Positions 22,187 to 29,190 of a DNA stretch of 35,602 nt are shown here, piece by piece. A program made the translations under genes and the position numbers. Source of the DNA: a virus. The stretch spans positions 1-35,602 of IMG/VR virus record IMGVR_UViG_3300042879_000951; one strand, 5' to 3'. Position 1 is the first letter of the stretch, and every line of letters begins with the position of its first letter. The notes beneath the pieces are model-generated. The model was not told the origin of the DNA, ran no database searches, and saw nothing but the letters and a program-made list of their open reading frames with translations.

Positions 22187-24327
22187 TGTCCAGCCTCTGC
22201 AGGTTGGTATCCTGATGTGATTTTGCGCTTGCGAACGGGACGGATAACGCAGCGGCAGTTGACGATAGACGACGGGCTGCCAGTGCCTACGGCGGGGCCG
22301 TCTAACGTCTTGCCCGTTCGGCTGATCTGGCCGTTCGCGTCGGCCTTGAGTTCGGGGAACTTGCCCGTGACGTTCACGTACAGGCCGTCCATCTCACGAT
22401 GCGATGGACGCACCTTGTCGTCGCGACGCGTTACCCACACCCGCAAGATCTCGTCCTCGGTGCCTTCCTTGCCTTCGTTCATCTTCTTCCACGTGTCCTT
22501 CTGCGTCTCCGTTGCCGAGGCGCGCGTGACGGTCCGTGCGATCGTCGCAGCACGGGAAACGGTCAGTGTCTCGACCTTGCTACGTAGTGCCGTCTGCAGC
22601 TCCGCTTCGGTAACGCCACGGTTGTCCTCGATGGTCTGCCCGATCTCGTCGCGAGCCGTGCCGTAGGCCATCGTCAACAGCTCGCGCTGCTGCGCTCCTA
22701 CGCGTTCTTGGATCGTGTCGAAGATCGACTGGAACTCGGAAGGGTTGCCCTCGGCAGCTTGCACCGCCAGATAGAATATCTCGCGCAACAGTCCTGATCG
22801 GACCTTTGCCGATGCCGTCAGGTACTGCGCTGTCAGCTGGTCGATCTTGATGCGCGTCACGTCGAGCTCGCCGGCTTTCTGGCCCGTCAGCTGTTGATAC
22901 ATCGTCTTCATGCCGTCGGCCACGAACGGGATCAGCTCGGCTGCGTAGTCGTTCATGATCTTGTCAGCAGCACGCCAGTAGTCGGCCGCTTCCTTCTCCG
23001 TCTGCCGGTAAAACTGGATGGGCGGCTCGGGTTCGGGTGGCGCGATGTTCGGGTTAGTGATCGGGGCTGGTGCTTCGGGGTCGATGCCTTCGGCCTTGAC
23101 TTCGCCTTCGGGAGCTGCAAAAAAGCCGCCCGTGGTGGGCTGCAATTCGTAGTTGTAAACCTCGCCGTCCTCAACTTCGACATAGCCCACTTCTGCGCGC
23201 AACTCGTTTTTCGTTATGGCGTTGGCCGTCCACATCTGGATAGCAAGGGCCTCGCGCTGTGCAGGGTCGGGCTTAAGGGCTTCGATGTTTGTAGTATCAA
23301 ACTGCAGGCGAACGCCGGGGAACTCAGAGGCGAACGATAGCGCCATCTGTTCCTCCCATGCGTTCCACGTTGGTACGCGCGTCAATGTCGTAAACTCGCG
23401 GAAGGCCGTTTCTTTGTTGGCATACGTCGACGACAGCAGGCCCGCACGGGTCATTGCCACGGCAGGGTCCACGCGGAAGGCGCCGCAGATGGCGACCTCG
23501 AACTGCGTGAACTGATCGGGTGCGCTCAGGGCGTTGATCGATTGCCCCATCTCGGAATAGCTTACACCGCCCGACAGCACCAACGGCTTGCCAGACTGCG
23601 GACCCATGCCGCCGATCTTCTCGGCAAACTGTTCTTTGAGCTGTTCGACCACGGGGCTTGGCAGCATCTCCTGACTCGACAGGATGCCAGGGATAACGCC
23701 GCCGTTCTTGGCGATGCTGTACAGCGTCGTCATGAGTTCGTTGTATGCGTCGATGCTGATCGACGACACGACGATAGGCGACAAACCCAGATGCGGTTGC
23801 AGCGGGTCGATGTAATACGACTTGATGTGCACGACGTCGCGGACGTCGAAGGTCGTAGTCTGCCCAGCACCGTCGTCGTAGACGTAACCGTCGATCCATC
23901 CCAACGGGCTGATGTGCGGGACAATCTGCCCGTAGTTGTAAGGATACAGACCGGTGATGCCACCTAAGATGTTGCGCGCCTTGACGATGTACGCACCGCC
24001 GCCGATGTCGATGTAGGTGCTTACCGTCTGCCAGAACTCGGCTTGCGACATGTACGGGTTGGGGTTGGCAAACAGCCGTGTCAGCGGGTGTGCCGGTAGC
24101 AGGTCGCCAGTTGTTGCATTTTGCGCGACGAGCGGCGCTTCGTTCAGCGTGTTCGCACGGACGGCGACACAAGCGGCAACGACGGGGTTAGCCTTGTAGC
24201 CCTCGACGACGCGCTTCTGGAACTCACTGTAGTCCGGTCGGACATACCGAGACCCCACCGCCGTTACGCGTTGCAACGGGGCAGGGGCCTGCTTGAACAC
24301 CGAACGGAGGCGATCGAGTATTGCCAT
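22183..24327 (-). CDS. Portal protein fused to a MuF-type head morphogenesis domain
   Basis: This 714-residue protein is longer than a stand-alone HK97 portal (about 400). Residues 1-410 are portal-like: MAILDRLRSVFKQ, KANPVVAACVAVRANTLNEA, PLTRLFANPNPYMSQAEFW, and AFREFTTLTRVPTWNAWEE. A Pro-rich linker follows (about 415-440). The C-terminus (about 590-714) is MuF-like, with RRDDKVRPSHREMDG and later IVNCRCVIRPV, the H-x-x-x-DG plus NCRC pattern of the Mu gpF family. A fused form supplies portal and minor head protein in fixed ratio. The ATG abuts a promoter-like element, with no ribosome binding site visible, so the message may be leaderless. Confidence 0.9.
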   Translation of the reverse strand: MAILDRLRSVFKQAPAPLQRVTAVGSRYVRPDYSEFQKRVVEGYKANPVVAACVAVRANTLNEAPLVAQNATTGDLLPAHPLTRLFANPNPYMSQAEFWQTVSTYIDIGGGAYIVKARNILGGITGLYPYNYGQIVPHISPLGWIDGYVYDDGAGQTTTFDVRDVVHIKSYYIDPLQPHLGLSPIVVSSISIDAYNELMTTLYSIAKNGGVIPGILSSQEMLPSPVVEQLKEQFAEKIGGMGPQSGKPLVLSGGVSYSEMGQSINALSAPDQFTQFEVAICGAFRVDPAVAMTRAGLLSSTYANKETAFREFTTLTRVPTWNAWEEQMALSFASEFPGVRLQFDTTNIEALKPDPAQREALAIQMWTANAITKNELRAEVGYVEVEDGEVYNYELQPTTGGFFAAPEGEVKAEGIDPEAPAPITNPNIAPPEPEPPIQFYRQTEKEAADYWRAADKIMNDYAAELIPFVADGMKTMYQQLTGQKAGELDVTRIKIDQLTAQYLTASAKVRSGLLREIFYLAVQAAEGNPSEFQSIFDTIQERVGAQQRELLTMAYGTARDEIGQTIEDNRGVTEAELQTALRSKVETLTVSRAATIARTVTRASATETQKDTWKKMNEGKEGTEDEILRVWVTRRDDKVRPSHREMDGLYVNVTGKFPELKADANGQISRTGKTLDGPAVGTGSPSSIVNCRCVIRPVRKRKITSGYQPAEAGQ

Positions 24328-24337
24328 GTGCTGCGAA

Positions 24338-24389
24338 GCTATAACAAAAATATCGAAATACGCAAGCTATTTTATCGGACAGTGTCCGA
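24338..24389 (-). promoter_or_regulatory. Late-operon promoter with palindromic operator
   Basis: On the minus strand the perfect palindrome TCGGACACTGTCCGA (24389-24375, 7-bp arms around one base) runs into GATAAAA. It is followed by TTGCGT (24365-24360), 16 bases, and TATAGC (24343-24338). Transcription would start near 24331, about four bases before the portal ATG at 24327, so the transcript would be almost leaderless. The same string appears in reverse orientation at 2313-2360. It is the only gap of note between 24400 and 19511. Seen: palindrome, hexamers, spacing. Inferred: promoter and operator function. Confidence 0.6.
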
Positions 24390-24399
24390 CAAGTGCAGG

Positions 24400-25506
24400 T
24401 TACCGCACCCGCCCGTTAATGATGATGCGGTTGCTGACGCTGAACTCGCCCGTCTTGTCAAGGTCGACCGTGACGACGCCGTGGTTCCAGTGGTTGCGCG
24501 GGGCGTAGTGCGGGTTTAGATCGCACAGGCAGCCCATCGACCAGCCCGCGAATACCGAGCCGTCTAACGGGCGCTTGTGCATGTCAAAGGTCGTCTTGTG
24601 GACGTGACCGACTAAGATGTTGTCCTGCGCCTTCATGCGGTAGTTGCGTGCCGGGTTGACGCCGCCACTCCCGAACCATTCGTGCCCGTGGTCGATCCAC
24701 AGCTTGCCGACCGTCAGCTTAGACCGTTCGCCGATCCACTCGATACCGTGACTGCGGAGCTTTAGCAGCTCGGGCAGCGTCGCCTCAGGTAAGCCCTGCA
24801 GGGCGTCTGCGTTCTTGGCGATGTAGCGCAACCACCGCTCTTCGTGGTTCCCCTCGCGGTAGATGATACGCACCTTGTCGCCGAAGTACCGCCGCAGGTG
24901 GGCCAGCATCGCACGAGCCACGTCCAGCTCCCAAACAAAGTTGCGCTTGGCTTCGATGCGCTCGTGCGTCGAAATGTTATAGCAGTCCATCGCGTCGCCG
25001 TTAATCACTAGCGTCTGTATGCCGTAGTCCCGCAGGTGCTCGATGGCCGTAAGGTACGGGCCGTGCAGGTGGCCGTCGTCGTCGTAGAGCGCATGGAACG
25101 GCCAGTGCAAGTCAGAGATGACGCCCGTCTTACTCGATGTAACGTCACAGATGGAGTCGGGCCGTAGGTCGCCAGCGATCAGATCCGTCACACCGTCGGA
25201 CCGCTCGCGCCGTCGAAACTCGTTAGCGATCATCGACATCCCCAGCGCCTTCGCTTTGTCGTCGTTCATCTGGTCAGCACCAGTCATCGGAGCAGGTGGT
25301 AGCTCGCCCTTCTTGCGGAGTCTATACCGCTGCTGTGCTGTCAGGCCGTCGTCGTGCTGCACAAGCGCTTTCGTCGCCTGCCCACCGACAGATCCGTTGG
25401 CCCCACGTTCGGCCTTGACACGGGCGTCGCGTGCCTCGCGAATTAGCTCGAACTCTTCGGCAGTCATGCGGTACCGCTTGTTGCCTGCGCTGGTCAGCTT
25501 TGCCAT
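24400..25506 (-). CDS. Metallophosphoesterase (calcineurin-like)
   Basis: This 368-residue protein carries the full set of metal-binding motifs: SDLH (131-134), NGDAMD (169-174), GNHE (219-222), HGHE (273-276) and GHVH (300-303). These bind two metal ions and cleave phosphomonoesters or phosphodiesters. The first 125 residues (starts MAKLTSAGNKRYRMTAEEFE) are charged and helical, with AQQRYRLRKKGE-like HTH character. Its place between the methyltransferase and portal is unusual, and the DNA or RNA target is not known. AAGGAA precedes the ATG at 25506; the 13-bp overlap links it to the methyltransferase. Confidence 0.85.
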   Translation of the reverse strand: MAKLTSAGNKRYRMTAEEFELIREARDARVKAERGANGSVGGQATKALVQHDDGLTAQQRYRLRKKGELPPAPMTGADQMNDDKAKALGMSMIANEFRRRERSDGVTDLIAGDLRPDSICDVTSSKTGVISDLHWPFHALYDDDGHLHGPYLTAIEHLRDYGIQTLVINGDAMDCYNISTHERIEAKRNFVWELDVARAMLAHLRRYFGDKVRIIYREGNHEERWLRYIAKNADALQGLPEATLPELLKLRSHGIEWIGERSKLTVGKLWIDHGHEWFGSGGVNPARNYRMKAQDNILVGHVHKTTFDMHKRPLDGSVFAGWSMGCLCDLNPHYAPRNHWNHGVVTVDLDKTGEFSVSNRIIINGRVR

Positions 25507-26795
25507 AGGTTCGGTTCCTTCGTGACGTGATCGATGCGTGCCCTTGCTATCTCCAGATATTCGGCCTCGCGCTCTATGCCGATGAATCGGAAGCCTTCCA
25601 TGATGGCGGCCTTGCCCGTCGAGCCGCTGCCCATGAACGGATCTAAGATGGTGCCGTTCGGCGGGGTCACCAGCCTGCAGAGATAGCGCATGAGGTCGGT
25701 AGGCTTGACAGTGGGGTGGTGGTTGGCGTCGCCGCGGTCGGCCTTGCTCGCCTTCGCGCAGTAGAAGAAGCGGGCGGCTGAGCCGGAGTCTGGCAATCTA
25801 TCTTCGCGTGTGCGTTGGCGCTCTTTGCCCTTGCTTTGTCCGTTTGTAGGTTGTTGAGTTGTTCCGCAAAATCCACCACTGTTCGTCTGCGGAAACAACC
25901 CCACCACCTCCTCGCTGCCGTCGTGGATCAGGTTGGCGGGCCAGCGGCCTTGTCCAGATTCGCATGGGATGCGAGACCCGTCCACATTCACCCCACCCGT
26001 CCCCCACGTTAGGACGTTGTTCGCCACCGTGCCGACGATCGGCTTGCGTGCCACCGTGATAGGCTCAAGGGCGGGCTTTAATGCCGTGCCCCATCCGGCC
26101 CACTCCTTAGCCGCAGCCGTGGCGGGGGCGGTGATGTCAACAAGTCCGCGGGCGTTGCGGGAGTCCGTGAATCGGCCTACGGTTGCGCCGGTCCCACCAG
26201 ACAGGCCGCTCGACTTTTCGCCCACCACCTCGCGCTCGGCCTCGTCGTATAGCAGCGCGAACTCATTAGGAAGCGACAACATCTCCCTCACCCGCTCCCA
26301 GTGATGACGCGGAGGCATTCCCCCACGATGGTCGGTTCGCGCCCAGTAGCAAGATGAGGATTTGATTCCCAACGCGCGGTCAATATCCGCATGTTTCATG
26401 TCAGATTTCTCAACAGCTGCAGCGTATGATTCAGAGAATGCACGCCATGCCAGCGCGTCGCCGCCAGCCTTGTCGATCGCCTTACTTACGTCCAGCGACT
26501 TCGGGAACCCCGACCCGTACACCCACGCGATCATGTCGCGTATCTCAAAGCCCGCATCCTCGATGCGTACCGCCATGCGATGTTGCGTCCGCGTGCCTGC
26601 AAAGGCCAGCAGGTGGCCACCGGGCTTCAGCACCCGCAGGCACTCACGCCACACGGCCTCGTCGGGAACGTCGTAGTCCCATCGCTTGCCCATGAAGGAC
26701 AGGCCATAGGGCGGGTCTGTGACGATCGCGTCGATGCTGTTATCGGTCATCGTGCGCAGGACATCGAGACAGTCGCCGTGCTTCAGTTCAAACAT
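25494..26795 (-). CDS. DNA methyltransferase, beta-class (N4-C or N6-A)
   Basis: This 433-residue enzyme transfers a methyl group from SAM to an amino group of a base. The catalytic motif TDPPYG is near the N-terminus (26-31) and the SAM-binding motif LDPFMGSGSTG is near the C-terminus (384-394), the order of the beta class. VKPTDLMRYLCRL precedes the latter, a typical motif of this group. The long middle part should hold target recognition; the sequence RIPCESGQGRWPANLI fits similar phage enzymes. No restriction partner is present, so it is an orphan, probably shielding phage DNA. Its start overlaps the terminase stop by 8 bp. Confidence 0.92.
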   Translation of the reverse strand: MFELKHGDCLDVLRTMTDNSIDAIVTDPPYGLSFMGKRWDYDVPDEAVWRECLRVLKPGGHLLAFAGTRTQHRMAVRIEDAGFEIRDMIAWVYGSGFPKSLDVSKAIDKAGGDALAWRAFSESYAAAVEKSDMKHADIDRALGIKSSSCYWARTDHRGGMPPRHHWERVREMLSLPNEFALLYDEAEREVVGEKSSGLSGGTGATVGRFTDSRNARGLVDITAPATAAAKEWAGWGTALKPALEPITVARKPIVGTVANNVLTWGTGGVNVDGSRIPCESGQGRWPANLIHDGSEEVVGLFPQTNSGGFCGTTQQPTNGQSKGKERQRTREDRLPDSGSAARFFYCAKASKADRGDANHHPTVKPTDLMRYLCRLVTPPNGTILDPFMGSGSTGKAAIMEGFRFIGIEREAEYLEIARARIDHVTKEPNLWQS

Positions 26796-27951
26796 TGTAG
26801 ACCCTCACTCCAGAATCAAAGCCCTTCATGGCATACACCACCGCATCGACCATGTCGTCGTGGTCGCCCTCGGGGAACTGCAGTAGCTCGCCCTCGAACT
26901 CTGGCGGCAGGGTCGCGCTGTGATAGACGAGGCCGTGCTCGTACTTGCCTAGCGTCGGCAGGAAGCGGCTGCGCTTGTCACGGTCGGGATGGATCGCGTT
27001 GACGTAGTATTCGCGCATCTCCATCTTCAGGTCTTCGACGATTGCCGCCTGGTACTGTACCGCCTCGATGTTGACGAACGTCGGCTGCCACTTCGCGGCC
27101 ATCTTCTTGATCGCCGTCTTCGTGTCGTTGAAACCCATTTGCCGACGCAACACGTCGACGATGTAGTAACGGTTGTCTACCTTGCCAACGACGGCGATGG
27201 CCGTATAGTCGGCGCCCTCTTTCGTACTGATGGCAAGGTCGACGCCCATGTTATACTCGATGCGTTCGCCCTCGGCAGGGTGGCCGTAGCGGATGTCCTC
27301 GCGGTTGACAAGGGCGCCCTGCAAGTCGATGAACTCCGCCATGTACTCCTGACGGAATACGATGTCAGGCGTGTTCGGGTCTTCCTTCGCGGCCATGATC
27401 TCCCCCACGTCGATGAATGGGTTTGACGTCGTCGGCATCTGCCATGACTGCCAAGCCGGGTGCTTGGTGTCGTACAGGGTCTTGAAATAGTTACCGCCCG
27501 CAGGGGTCGACAGAAAGTAGGCATCACCGAGGAAGTCCGCAAGAGCCGGCCGCACCACCTTCGTCCATGCATCCTCGAGGTTCGGGCTGTGGGCTGCCTC
27601 GTCGATGATGGCACGGGCGTAACGGTTGCCACGGATCCCGTCGAACCTGTGCAGGCCAAACCAGTCCATCCGCGCGCCGTTGGTGAACAGCAGCACGCCC
27701 TCGCTGATCTTCGCATCCTTCAGGATCGGGCGGTAAAACTCGGTAGCCTCTGACCATCGCTTTTCGTAGTCAACGGCCGTCGGGGTCATGTACACCACCG
27801 GCATACGCTGCGCGATCGTCTCCAGTGCCAAGGCAAACGCCAAGCGGCTTTTACCCCACCGTCGCCCGCAGCAGATCACGTTGAACCGCTTACGTTCGTC
27901 GATGACGCGGCGCTGGCCGTCGTGAAGGTCGATCGTTACGTTATCCTTCAT
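26788..27951 (-). CDS. Terminase large subunit
   Basis: The start at 27951 (MKDNVTIDLHDGQRRVID) is chosen because a strong GGAGG lies eight bases upstream; a longer frame would run into the small subunit gene. The 387-residue motor has Walker A CCGRRWGKS (27-35), Walker B RAIIDEA (113-119), the coupling motif LSTPAG (147-152), then the nuclease domain with acidic residues at MGVDLAI (Asp238), IEAV (Glu296) and GDHDDMVDA (about 362-370). It pumps and cuts DNA during packaging. It overlaps the small subunit by 11 bp. Confidence 0.95.
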   Translation of the reverse strand: MKDNVTIDLHDGQRRVIDERKRFNVICCGRRWGKSRLAFALALETIAQRMPVVYMTPTAVDYEKRWSEATEFYRPILKDAKISEGVLLFTNGARMDWFGLHRFDGIRGNRYARAIIDEAAHSPNLEDAWTKVVRPALADFLGDAYFLSTPAGGNYFKTLYDTKHPAWQSWQMPTTSNPFIDVGEIMAAKEDPNTPDIVFRQEYMAEFIDLQGALVNREDIRYGHPAEGERIEYNMGVDLAISTKEGADYTAIAVVGKVDNRYYIVDVLRRQMGFNDTKTAIKKMAAKWQPTFVNIEAVQYQAAIVEDLKMEMREYYVNAIHPDRDKRSRFLPTLGKYEHGLVYHSATLPPEFEGELLQFPEGDHDDMVDAVVYAMKGFDSGVRVYNV

Positions 27952-28249
27952 CGGTCTCACCTCCGCCCGTGAGCAGCTTGGCAGTGCCAAAGTTCAGTTT
28001 GATGTCCCGGGTGTCGTTGGTCGACACTTCGACCTGTTGACGCTGCAGGCGAGGCTTGACGAACTCGAGGATCGTGAGGTAATGCTTCATGAACGTCTCC
28101 GGGTCGGATGACTCCAGTTCGCGCATGTATCTCTCAAGGCCGTCGTTCATGATGTAGTCTTGCAGCTTCAGCCATAGCTCGCGCTTCGGTGTGGGTTTGT
28201 GCGGACCCACAGCGTAGCTATTGCCCTTCAGGTCGTGACGTGCTGCCAC
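27941..28249 (-). CDS. Terminase small subunit (probable)
   Basis: This 102-residue protein starts with GTG at 28249. It has PHKPTPKRELWLKLQDYI near residues 16-33, then LTILEFVKPRLQRQQVEV at about 58-75, a layout seen in short terminase small subunits (a loop-basic start followed by helices and an EFVxPKLQR segment). It lies directly upstream of the large subunit. It should bind the packaging site on phage DNA. The family match is from memory, so confidence is moderate. Confidence 0.7.
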   Translation of the reverse strand: MAARHDLKGNSYAVGPHKPTPKRELWLKLQDYIMNDGLERYMRELESSDPETFMKHYLTILEFVKPRLQRQQVEVSTNDTRDIKLNFGTAKLLTGGGETDEG

Positions 28250-28272
28250 TGGTTAGTCTAGTTCCATTCCAG

Positions 28273-28578
28273 TCACCGCCTCGTGACTATCTGGTGACAA
28301 TCTCTGTACCGTTCGGCGAACTCGCGGTCGGAGTCGAGCAGGACGGAAGCCCGTTTGATGCTGTCGTAGACGTTCGACCGTGTCCGCTGCAGCTCGCGCC
28401 CGATCTGGGCGCCAGAATATCCACAGCACATGTGCAGAAGGTGCGCAACGGTGTGACGTGCATCGGCCAGCTCGCGGTATCGGTGAACGGAGACGAGCGC
28501 GCGAGGCGTCACGCCGTAGACCTGGCACACGGCATGGATGACAATTTCGGCGACGGCGTCACCATCGGACAGGGTCAT
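28273..28578 (-). CDS. Stand-alone DnaA domain IV-like DNA-binding protein
   Basis: The chosen ATG at 28578 lies four bases after the upstream stop; a longer form from 28623 is possible. The 101-residue product has VCQVYGVTPRALVSVHRYRE at about 16-35, then ARHTVAHLLHMCCGYSGAQI and IGRELQRTRSNVYDSIKRA. This follows DnaA domain IV (YgVs...l.s..R.....aR..a..L......s...IG...gR...tV..a...I), with its helix-turn-helix, but lacks the ATPase. It is encoded 450 bp from the iteron cluster and next to terminase. It may bind the origin or packaging site, or interfere with host DnaA. The similarity is seen; the target is inferred. Confidence 0.7.
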   Translation of the reverse strand: MTLSDGDAVAEIVIHAVCQVYGVTPRALVSVHRYRELADARHTVAHLLHMCCGYSGAQIGRELQRTRSNVYDSIKRASVLLDSDREFAERYRDCHQIVTRR

Positions 28579-28582
28579 GATG

Positions 28583-29014
28583 TCACCAGTCGAGGTTAGC
28601 GCATGTGTGGTTCCCGTCGGCATGCTCGAAGATAACCCACGACGATGGCGATTGCAAGGGAATGAGGGCTATCATGCTTCGCCGGTCGTGCGTTCGGTAG
28701 CGCCTGATGACAGCGTCCCGCTCAGGGCCTTCTAAGACCCTACCCTGCGTAAAGGGTCCCTCAGAACCTTCCGACGCCACCACGGGCACGCACGGCGGCA
28801 ATTCTGGGGTCTGTGCGCTTTCCAGTTGGATGCACTCGCGCTCGTATGCGTCGGTGTAGCGATCGTCTCCGGGGTTCACGGGCAAGTAGCGTTTCGGCTG
28901 ATGCGCTCTGACGGGTCGGACCGTCGGCCGTCGGGCCGCGGACGGCGGGGCCGTTGGCACCACCTTAGGGGTTTCGTCGATGTAGATTGAGCGGCTGCGG
29001 ATTAGTTTTTTCAT
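28583..29014 (-). CDS. Hypothetical protein downstream of the origin region
   Basis: This 143-residue protein starts MKKLIRSRSIYIDETPKVV and has a Pro/Arg-rich first third (TAPPSAARRPTVRPVRAHQP), probably unstructured and DNA-binding. The second half is more compact, with VLEGPERDAVIRRYRTHDRR and a hydrophobic SMIALIPLQ segment. I do not recognise it. There is no clear ribosome binding site before the ATG. It is the first gene after the iteron region, so its own promoter should lie in the AT-rich part, where TATAGC occurs at about 29063 on the minus strand. Confidence 0.55.
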   Translation of the reverse strand: MKKLIRSRSIYIDETPKVVPTAPPSAARRPTVRPVRAHQPKRYLPVNPGDDRYTDAYERECIQLESAQTPELPPCVPVVASEGSEGPFTQGRVLEGPERDAVIRRYRTHDRRSMIALIPLQSPSSWVIFEHADGNHTCANLDW

Positions 29015-29031
29015 GGGGTCGGGTTTGCAAA

Positions 29032-29190
29032 GGTTGTAGGGTTGTATGGTTGTACGCTATACTCTATACTCTATATATATACACTTTTTTTTTATGATAG
29101 GATAATAAGGTTACAACCTACAACCTTCTTCGTAACCGCGTCGCATTCTAAGGACTTACGGGTTGTAAGGTGGTTGTAAGGGTTGTAAGG
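29032..29190. other. Candidate replication origin: GGTTGTA iterons flanking an AT-rich core
   Basis: Three exact tandem GGTTGTAN units with an 8-bp period begin at 29032, 29040 and 29048. Two reversed copies (TTACAACC at 29111, CTACAACC at 29118) follow the AT-rich core, and three more forward copies lie at 29161, 29172 and 29181. A ninth, reversed copy is inside the primase gene at 29310-29317. The core of about 29057-29110 includes repeated TATACTC units and a run of nine T. No coding frame fills the stretch. Iterons plus an unwinding region next to a primase-helicase are the standard make-up of an initiator-controlled origin. The repeats are seen; the origin is inferred. Confidence 0.65.

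Noticed and set aside
28273-28578. Toxin-antitoxin or Cro-like repressor
   Set aside because: The helix pattern fits DnaA domain IV better than a Cro/CI HTH, and no partner gene is paired with it.
29032-29188. CRISPR-like array
   Set aside because: The repeats are seven to eight bases, adjacent or overlapping, and occur on both strands, which fits iterons and not spacer-separated repeats.
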